A stretch of DNA of 64,000 nucleotides, from positions 19,279,824-19,343,823 of the forward strand of contig OZ024733.1 of assembly GCA_964016875.1 (NCBI GenBank), in the 5' to 3' direction. The stretch comes from Fallopia convolvulus (Eukaryota > Streptophyta > Magnoliopsida > Caryophyllales > Polygonaceae). Positions within the stretch are counted from its first letter, which is position 1. Each line of letters begins with the position of its first letter. The position numbers and the translations under genes were made by a program. Below the pieces are notes generated by a model that searched no databases, was not told the origin of the DNA, and saw nothing but the letters and a program-made list of their open reading frames with translations. Positions 57,796 to 64,000 of the stretch are shown one piece after another.

Positions 57796-59493
57796 TCAGT
57801 CTGTGCCTTTGTACTTTGAATTTTCCCGAGTTTTTATGCCAAAGCTCGCTCCACCTCCATGTAAAACTCGAGTCACTACGTATGGCCCAGACCATCTTGT
57901 TCCTTTGCTCCCTGGAAACATGTTGGATCTCTCATGAAAAAGCATCACTCTGTCTCCAATCTTGACCTCAATTTTTGCTTGATCCTTCTTCTTTTTCTTT
58001 GGAACTCTACCCTTCATCTCCTTAGCACCATCACCAACTATAGGACTTTTAACCTCTACAACTTGTTGAAAAGGTTGAGCAACTTCAGCAAGTAACTCTC
58101 TTTTCTCCACCTGGTCCTTAATAGCGGGTACATTAAGCTCCAATGGGTCCTTAGAGACCACACACATCAAAGATCCATGAACTTCCCTGTCTATGACATC
58201 TATCCTGCAATCATCATTCTCACAAGAAGGTTGTTTAATAGCTTTTGAAAAACTAAATTCAATTTTCTCATCACCTATTGTGAAGGAGAGGAACCCCTGC
58301 TTAACATCAATCAAGGTACCTGCAGTAGCTAAAAAGGGTCTTCCCAAGATGACTGGGACAGGCATATCAGCATCAATATCCAGCACAATAAAATCCACAG
58401 GAATAAAAAACTTACCTATACGAATAGTCACATCCTCAACGATTCCTATGGGGCGAACCGATGATCTATCCGCCATATAAAGTGTCATCCCTATAGGTCT
58501 AGGCTTTCCCAAACCCAATTCTTTACAGATGGATAAGGGAATAATACTAACACTAGCTCCAAGATCACATAAAGCATCATAAGTAGTATTTCCAAAGACA
58601 ATAGGGACAGAAAAGTTACCTGGATCTCCAAGTTTTGGAGGGAGCTTGTTTTGGATAAGAGCACTACACTCCTTGCTTAAAGACACGGATAAGCATTCAT
58701 CAATCTTCCTCTTGTTGGATAGGATCTCTTTCAAGAATTTCACATAAGAGGGCATTTGCTTCAAGGCGTCCGTGAAAGGAATGTTGATGCAGAGCTTCTT
58801 CAACATGTCCACAAATCTTCTAAATTGTGGATCCAATTGGGCTTCAGCTCTTCTTTGAGGGAATAGTAGAGGTGGCTTGTATGGTGGTGGAGGAACATAT
58901 GGAGGCTCCTTCTCATCTTCTTTTGGCTTTCCATGAACCTCTTTCTCTTGTAGCTCATTATCCTTCACCTTCTGAGTCATTGGTGGAGTCTCAAGCATTC
59001 TTCTACTTCTTAGAGATATAGCATTCACTTGGCCTTTCGGGTTAGCTTCAGGTTGACCAGGCAATTGACCACCCGGTCTTGGAGCATTCAAGGCTTGTTG
59101 AGCCAATTGTTGCTCAAACAACTTCTGCTGCTTTTTCATCTCTTGTAGCTCTGATATCACCTCTTGCTGAAAGGACTGACTTGCTTTTTGACCCGCCACA
59201 AGTTGCTCAAGTAGAAGCTCCATAGTTGATTGTTGAGGTTGTGGCACAAGAGGAGCAATTTGTGGTTGAGGAGCCTTTGGTTGAAACCCAGGTGGTTGTC
59301 TATTTCCATACGAGAGGTTTGGGTGATTTTTCCAACCGGGGTTGTAAGTGTTAGAGTATGGGTCATTCCTTACATCCCGATTGTAGTTATTCATGTAGTT
59401 GACTTCTCCTACTTGTGGCTCACGTTCAGAAGCATACAAATGACAGGCTGATATTGTGTGATCACGTGCTCCACAAAACTGACAATTTACCAC
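57796..59493 (-). CDS. Gag C-terminus-protease fused to integrase C-terminal tail (565 codons)
   Basis: It is in frame with the upstream gag across one TAA (59494-59496), so it is probably the distal part of one gag-pro ORF; no ATG is needed if the stop is a mutation. At its start is a CCHC knuckle, CQFCGARDHTISAC. A Gln/Pro-rich linker follows. The aspartic protease has DLGASVSIIPLSICKELGLG, VDFIVLDIDADMPVPVILGR and later GDEKIEFSF. After a Lys-rich stretch (VPKKKKKDQ) the ORF passes straight into an integrase C-terminal (GPY/F) module: IGDRVMLFHERSNMFPG, RWSGPYVVTRV. RT, RNase H and the integrase core are absent, yet the frame stays open. This suggests a non-autonomous derivative needing pol in trans. 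Confidence 0.85.
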   Translation of the reverse strand: MVNCQFCGARDHTISACHLYASEREPQVGEVNYMNNYNRDVRNDPYSNTYNPGWKNHPNLSYGNRQPPGFQPKAPQPQIAPLVPQPQQSTMELLLEQLVAGQKASQSFQQEVISELQEMKKQQKLFEQQLAQQALNAPRPGGQLPGQPEANPKGQVNAISLRSRRMLETPPMTQKVKDNELQEKEVHGKPKEDEKEPPYVPPPPYKPPLLFPQRRAEAQLDPQFRRFVDMLKKLCINIPFTDALKQMPSYVKFLKEILSNKRKIDECLSVSLSKECSALIQNKLPPKLGDPGNFSVPIVFGNTTYDALCDLGASVSIIPLSICKELGLGKPRPIGMTLYMADRSSVRPIGIVEDVTIRIGKFFIPVDFIVLDIDADMPVPVILGRPFLATAGTLIDVKQGFLSFTIGDEKIEFSFSKAIKQPSCENDDCRIDVIDREVHGSLMCVVSKDPLELNVPAIKDQVEKRELLAEVAQPFQQVVEVKSPIVGDGAKEMKGRVPKKKKKDQAKIEVKIGDRVMLFHERSNMFPGSKGTRWSGPYVVTRVLHGGGASFGIKTRENSKYKGTD

Positions 59494-60519
59494 TTAGCTT
59501 GATGGTGTAGGACCAATGGGCTTTTCTGCTACTGCAACCGTTTCCAACTGCTTTACCTTCTGAGTAAGAAAATCAACCTGAGCTCTCAATTGAGTATTGG
59601 AATCAACTTCATACATCCCAGAGGCTTTCTTGGCAGTAGAAGTGGAACGAACATCAGAATAGTTGTGGGAGTGCAATGCAGTCCTTTCAATCAAATCCCA
59701 GGCATCGTCTATTTGCAGATTAGACAGGCCACCTCCAGATGAGGCGTCAATTAACAGACGAGTTGCACCATCAATTGCATTGTAGAAGATATCAAGAAGT
59801 GCCACCTTAGATTGCCCATGATGAGGGCACAACACAAGAAGCTCCTTGAATCTCTCCCATGTTTCAAAGTAAGACTCTCCATCTTTCATCCTGAAATTAC
59901 TGATTTGCTGCCTCATTTCAGAAGTCTTCTTAGGTGGGAAGTATTTGTTCAAGAAGGCTGAGGCTAACTCATCCCATGTTCTGATGGAGTTTTGAGGAAT
60001 AGTCTTGAACCATGTCTTGGCCTTGTCCCTTAAAGAGAATGAGAAGGCTCTTATCCTGAGTGCGTCATCTGGGACATCATGGATTTTGACAGTGTCCATG
60101 AGCTCAATAAAGGTAGTGAGGTGCTGATGAGGATTTTCAGATGGAAGACCTCCAAATTGATTTTTTTGGACCATGTTGATCAAGGAGGGCTTCAATTCAA
60201 AATAACGAGCTTGCACCTCAGGATAGACAACACCAGAAATAGGCCCATGTTGAGCAGGCCTCATATATTCAGCAAGAGTTTGTGGATGTTGTTCTTCCCC
60301 TTGGACCGCTTGGTTTTGCTCCAACACAGCCAATCGATTGTTGGCAGCCGCTATTTGGGTTTCTAGATCAGCAACATAGGCTCTATGCAAAGCCTGAGCA
60401 TCTTTGTCTTGATCACCCATAGCTTGGATTGCACGTTGCTCTCTTAATCTTCTACGGAAAGTACGCTCAATTTCAGAATCAAAATTGTTAAGTGGTTGAG
60501 CGTTCAGGGCTCTTCGCAT
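59494..60519 (-). CDS. Gag (capsid) protein of the Athila/Tat-like element, 341 aa
   Basis: It starts at the ATG at 60519 (MRRALNAQPLNNFDSEIERT). After a coiled-coil-like segment (AYVADLETQIAAANNRLAVL) comes the retrotransposon-gag domain: QFGGLPSENPHQHLTTFIEL, DALRIRAFSFSLRDKAKTWF, WDELASAFLNKYFPPKKTSE, GESYFETWERFKELLVLCPH, DGATRLLIDASSGGG. This pattern is typical of Athila/Tat-group gag. It ends at a TAA in frame with the protease ORF. It lies 126 bp downstream of the 5' LTR (minus-strand sense). Confidence 0.9.
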   Translation of the reverse strand: MRRALNAQPLNNFDSEIERTFRRRLREQRAIQAMGDQDKDAQALHRAYVADLETQIAAANNRLAVLEQNQAVQGEEQHPQTLAEYMRPAQHGPISGVVYPEVQARYFELKPSLINMVQKNQFGGLPSENPHQHLTTFIELMDTVKIHDVPDDALRIRAFSFSLRDKAKTWFKTIPQNSIRTWDELASAFLNKYFPPKKTSEMRQQISNFRMKDGESYFETWERFKELLVLCPHHGQSKVALLDIFYNAIDGATRLLIDASSGGGLSNLQIDDAWDLIERTALHSHNYSDVRSTSTAKKASGMYEVDSNTQLRAQVDFLTQKVKQLETVAVAEKPIGPTPSS

Positions 60520-60621
60520 GAACTAGAGAACAATCTGAAAACACAAACAAAAGAAACAAAATTAAAAAGAAAAACAGACCTAATCTACCGGTTGTGAGAA
60601 ACAACCAATACTAACTATAGT

Positions 60622-60638
60622 CCCCGGCAACGGCGCCA
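60622..60638 (-). other. Primer-binding site, tRNA-Asp
   Basis: Minus strand TGGCGCCGTTGCCGGGG is complementary to the 3' end of plant tRNA-Asp(GTC) including its CCA. It starts 6 nt after the 5' LTR. Confidence 0.88.
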
Positions 60639-60644
60639 AAAACT

Positions 60645-62245
60645 TGATAGGCCAAATCCTACCCCGCAAGTGTACGGGATCGGTTGTAATACCAAGGTGT
60701 CGAACTCTGGGACTATGTAGTATTAATTGTAATCAAATCAGTAGACTAAGCCGTAAAATAAGAAAAGATTGAATTGGGATTTTTGCTATGAAACTAATTA
60801 GAACAAACAAACAACTAAATATGAGCAAATCAATGAGAGGAAAGCTTCTAAGATCAAGGATCACCACAATAATGCTTCGGTAGACTATAAAAGATGATTG
60901 CACAATCTTAATTATGACTTCGTTTGAAGGCAATTGTCTAATGTATCTGCTAAATTCTTTCGAATGTTAACAAACGTATCTAGACTCAATTAAACATCCA
61001 CTTTCGTGACTTGCAAATTATAATCTAGACCTATAAGCACTTAGAATTTAAGATTAAATTGAATCAACATCCGCTTTCGCGACTTGCTAACTTAACCTAA
61101 CCTTAAGGTTTCTACGACAATTGTTATTCCACAAGAGAATTCAAAATATTTTCATAATAGAGAAATCTCAGGTTCAAATCCTAGGGTTCCAACAGGAAAA
61201 AGTACCTTTCAATCTCAATTCCCTATCTAACTACTTATCAAAGTTTTCACCTTTCAGTCTCAAACTTTGGCAAGTTCTCATTCAAATAAATTACTAGGGC
61301 ATAAAGCTTCTAGGATTGAATCAAACAAAGCTTCAAACAATGGATTGTGCAATTTAATAGATAAGTCTACCTAGACATCATTGGGTTCACCCCAATCTTA
61401 GAATTTGGGGTTTAGCTAGACATGGAAATAAAAGAAATCAATTCAATAACGAGATTAAACATACCGGATTGAAGAAACAAGCAAACTTGATTAATATCCA
61501 GCAAATCCAAACTCAAGATCAAAACAAAGTCTTCAAATTCTCCACAATCTCTCTAAAACTTGTCGCTCAAGGATTAAAACTAGGTTAAAAGTCGAACCCC
61601 CGATCTAGAAAACAAAGTAAAGTATTTATACTAAGGATAGGGTGGAAGAGGCGGCCCAAAAACCCGAGCAAACAAGGCGCACGATCAACGGCGTGCGTCG
61701 TGCGCCGAGGCGCACGACCTAAGGCAACAACGCACGACCCACGCCTAGGAGACGCACGATCGTGCGTCGAGCCGCACGACCAGGTGCTGGCGCACGATCC
61801 ACGCCTAGGAGATGCACGAGCTGGGCCTTATCAACGCACGGCCGTGCGTTTGGAACGCACGACCTTAGCCTTCCTCTGAACCGAGACGCACGATCGTGCA
61901 CTTCTTGCGCACGATCCGAAGATTTCTTAACACCGCCTGCACGACCGTGCCCTTAGGTGCACGACCCTGCCCTTGCTCGTGTGCTTCCTTCCTTTCGGCT
62001 CTTGAATCGTTCTTTTCCGGTCCCGTTTCCTCCTAGCATGAAGTCTTGATTCCGCCTTGTATCCAAACGCGTTCAAATGAAGCTCAAACTTCTCGAAAGT
62101 ACCTGAAAAGCATACAAATACGCGTGTAGACACCTATAACGGAAACTAAACTAAAAGTACTAGAAAACACAAGACTAATGCATGAAAACATATAAACTAA
62201 ATTGTAAAATGCATGTCCTAATATGCTCTAAAATGCAAGTTATCA
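60645..62245 (-). repeat. 5' LTR (1601 bp)
   Basis: Right copy; the promoter end of the element. TATA box at 61623-61630, GCACGA array at 61678-61963. Confidence 0.93.
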
Positions 62246-62259
62246 AAACATTCTTGTTT

Positions 62260-63330
62260 CCAACTAATTTTTAACTTCTAAAAAAATTCAAATAAAAATA
62301 GGCTCGATTAAAATTTGAAAAAGTTGTTTCATTTGAAGATAAATATTTGCATTTTCAGGAATTCGAAGAACAAGGACAATTTTCTTATGGAGAACAAATT
62401 TCCTCCCAACTCAAAAGGGGGTGGAAATTAGAACTAAGTTTATTTCAAAAAATAGTCAATTTGCTCCCATATATCGTTAGGTAAAAAGAAACTTTACAGA
62501 AGATAATTCACTTGACTAAGCAAATTTGACTCCATCAAAATTGTACGTCCAACTTGAGATAGATTATTAACTTTCGTTTAAAAAAGTTATTTTTTCAATT
62601 TGTTGACGGAATCATGAAATGTTGAATTCTGAACACAAGCCCTTTGAAATTGAAATAATAGATGTTAAGAACATTAGCCAAAGACAACACCAAGGTTCTA
62701 TCAATATTAGTCGAAACCTAAAAAAGTACTTTTATGGTAATGGATATAAAGCCTAGATATAAGAGCAAATTTGTCAAAAATATTTTTAATGAAGTTCATA
62801 TTAGGAAGAGTCAGCATTTGTAAGGATTAGAGTATCATTAGCAAAATTAAGAAAAGGCACACAAGTAACATTCTTAACCAATTGAATAACAATATGGCGA
62901 TGATGTGCAAAAAATCAAATTGTAATGTCCAAGCAAGATATTCCATTGCAATTATAAAAAAAGGAGCAATATGATTACCTTGTCGAATACGACATGTAGG
63001 AGAAAATTCAAGGTTTGGCTCATTATATACTAGAACAGAATGGGAAGTAATACAAGTCATAACCAGATGTATCCATTTAGAATAAAAAATTTGTCTAATT
63101 TCAAAGTCATCCAAACAAGTCTTCCTTTTTTTTTGGAAAGGAATGAAAGATTTCATGTGCTATGAAGATATATCTTGAATTAGGCGAACAAAAGCTCCTT
63201 GTAAAAAAATAATAATTTTTGGAAGAATGTTATGTAACCTATTGACTACAATTTTTGTAATAACTTTATAATAGGACGAAATAGTGTATGGTAATTTGGA
63301 AGCTCGACACATTTCCAAAAGTCAAAAACT
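62260..63330 (-). pseudogene. Degraded L1-type LINE RT relic (minus strand)
   Basis: The clearest part is 63330-62940: YYKVITKIVVNRL, LQGAFVRLIQD, then degraded counterparts of the palm segment (TSHSVLVYNEPN, RIRQGNHIAPF where GLRQGDPLSPY is expected). It matches the family of the LINE at 34898. Numerous stops; RT cannot be functional. Confidence 0.65.
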
Positions 63331-63339
63331 TTTTATAGA

Positions 63340-64000
63340 AAATAGATAATAATGGACTACCAACAAAAACAAGACTGTAGGAAAATTACATCTCCATCCC
63401 AAGGGGTTGTCTTCTCTGTTTTTGTAGCTATGAAGACACCAACCACCTATTGATCAATTGTACCCATACTCATAAAATTTGTAGTAAAATAAACTTGAAA
63501 ACAATGCAAATAATACAACGATATAACACAAATAATCGAACACCAAGACAAGTACTCCATGATCTTAAATTACTACTTAGAACAAAAGAATTTATAGAAT
63601 TAGATGTGACTTGGTGGGCAATTTGGCATCAACGAAACAAATTAGCATTCCAAACAACATTTCAGGATTACATACCAGATTTAGCTCAATACATTAAAAT
63701 ACAGCTACAAGCGTGGGAAATGTCAAAATAGTGGAGCGAAGAAGAACCACAGGCTACAAAACAAAAAAGAAATACGACTAGAAGGGCAAAAAAACAAAAA
63801 AGATGGACTAAATTACCTCCCGGTTTCGATAAACTGAATTTTGATGGATAAAAAATAACAAATGGAGAAACAACAATAGGTACGATTATTAAATTCGGAA
63901 GTAATTGACATAGCAACAAGCAAAATTGGACAACTATCAATAGCGCAAATAGAAGCGTTGGTTCTTAAAATTGGATTAAGGAGAGCCAAAAACCTGAGAA
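63340..64000 (+). pseudogene. L1-type LINE relic, zf-RVT to RNase H (plus strand, runs off window)
   Basis: GCLLCFCSYEDTNHLLINCT matches the zf-RVT motif of the LINE at 34898. THKICSKINLKTMQ, TWWAIWHQRNKLAFQ and PPGFDKLNFDG (start of RNase H) follow, then stops. It is oriented opposite to the adjacent RT relic and continues beyond 64000. Confidence 0.75.

Larger units (their letters stand above)
54612..62245 (-). mobile_element. Athila/Tat-like Ty3/gypsy element lacking RT-RNaseH-INT core
   Basis: The target duplication AAACA is at 54607-54611 and 62246-62250. Both LTRs are exactly 1601 bp (54612-56212 and 60645-62245), starting TGATAGG and ending GTTATCA in the plus orientation. I count about 18 differences, roughly 1 percent, so the insertion is recent. 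Transcription is on the minus strand, so the right LTR is the 5' LTR. The primer site matches tRNA-Asp, and the polypurine tract is beside the left LTR. The internal 4.4 kb codes only for gag, protease and an integrase tail. Confidence 0.93.

Noticed and set aside
1..64000. tRNA genes, rRNA, CRISPR arrays, bacterial operons or organellar inserts
   Set aside because: None seen on either strand; the only tRNA-related sequences are retroelement primer sites.

Overview
This window is nuclear DNA of a flowering plant, most likely a eudicot. The evidence is multi-intron genes with GT/AG borders, two HAK5-type potassium transporter genes, a VDAC porin pseudogene, and dense plant-type transposons: L1 and RTE LINEs, Ty3/gypsy elements with a tRNA-Asp primer site, Tourist and hAT MITEs, a Helitron, a MULE and a plant-mobile-domain gene. 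There are no bacterial operons, rRNA, tRNA or CRISPR arrays. I cannot name the species.

Only two genes look functional. Both encode HAK/KUP/KT high-affinity K+ transporters on the minus strand, at 11537-14939 (736 aa) and 27126-31556 (768 aa). They share an 8-exon structure in which every internal junction falls at the same codon phase, and the spliced lengths divide exactly by three. They are a tandem duplication. The 12.2 kb between them is mostly a 9.5 kb LINE block plus a MITE and a Helitron; without these the spacing is about 1.7 kb.

Region by region. 1-1039: no gene, with a hAT-type MITE. 1040-9000: a VDAC pseudogene whose exons remain collinear. It carries an RTE LINE in one intron, a non-autonomous LTR element inside an exon (target duplication GTTAA) and an L1 LINE in the next intron; the LTR element has a Tourist MITE in its 3' LTR. 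9290-10638: a second, related small LTR element. 11537-15050: HAK gene A. 15578-25033: a full-length degenerate L1 LINE (minus) split by a TR-GAG type LTR element, which is itself split by a solo LTR. 25159-26567: MITE and Helitron. 27126-31650: HAK gene B. 32787-37735: MULE, 5'-truncated L1 LINE, MITE candidate. 38478-42260: a plant-mobile-domain pseudogene split by a 1.8 kb solo LTR, followed by telomere-like repeats and a cluster of hairpins. 42280-53080: solo-LTR-like and Ty3/gypsy debris. 53090-64000: degraded L1 relics, into which a young Athila/Tat-like element (54612-62245, two 1601 bp LTRs) has inserted.

The most notable items are: (i) a non-autonomous LTR element whose ORF begins with a domain resembling the RRM of polypyrimidine-tract-binding proteins, apparently a captured host gene; (ii) a related element nearby with the same 3' module but a different 5' module; (iii) an Athila/Tat-like element in which gag-protease is fused in frame to the integrase C-terminal tail with RT-RNaseH-INT missing, and whose LTRs hold a palindrome-rich array just upstream of the TATA box; and (iv) four hairpins within about 160 bp next to the plant-mobile-domain pseudogene.
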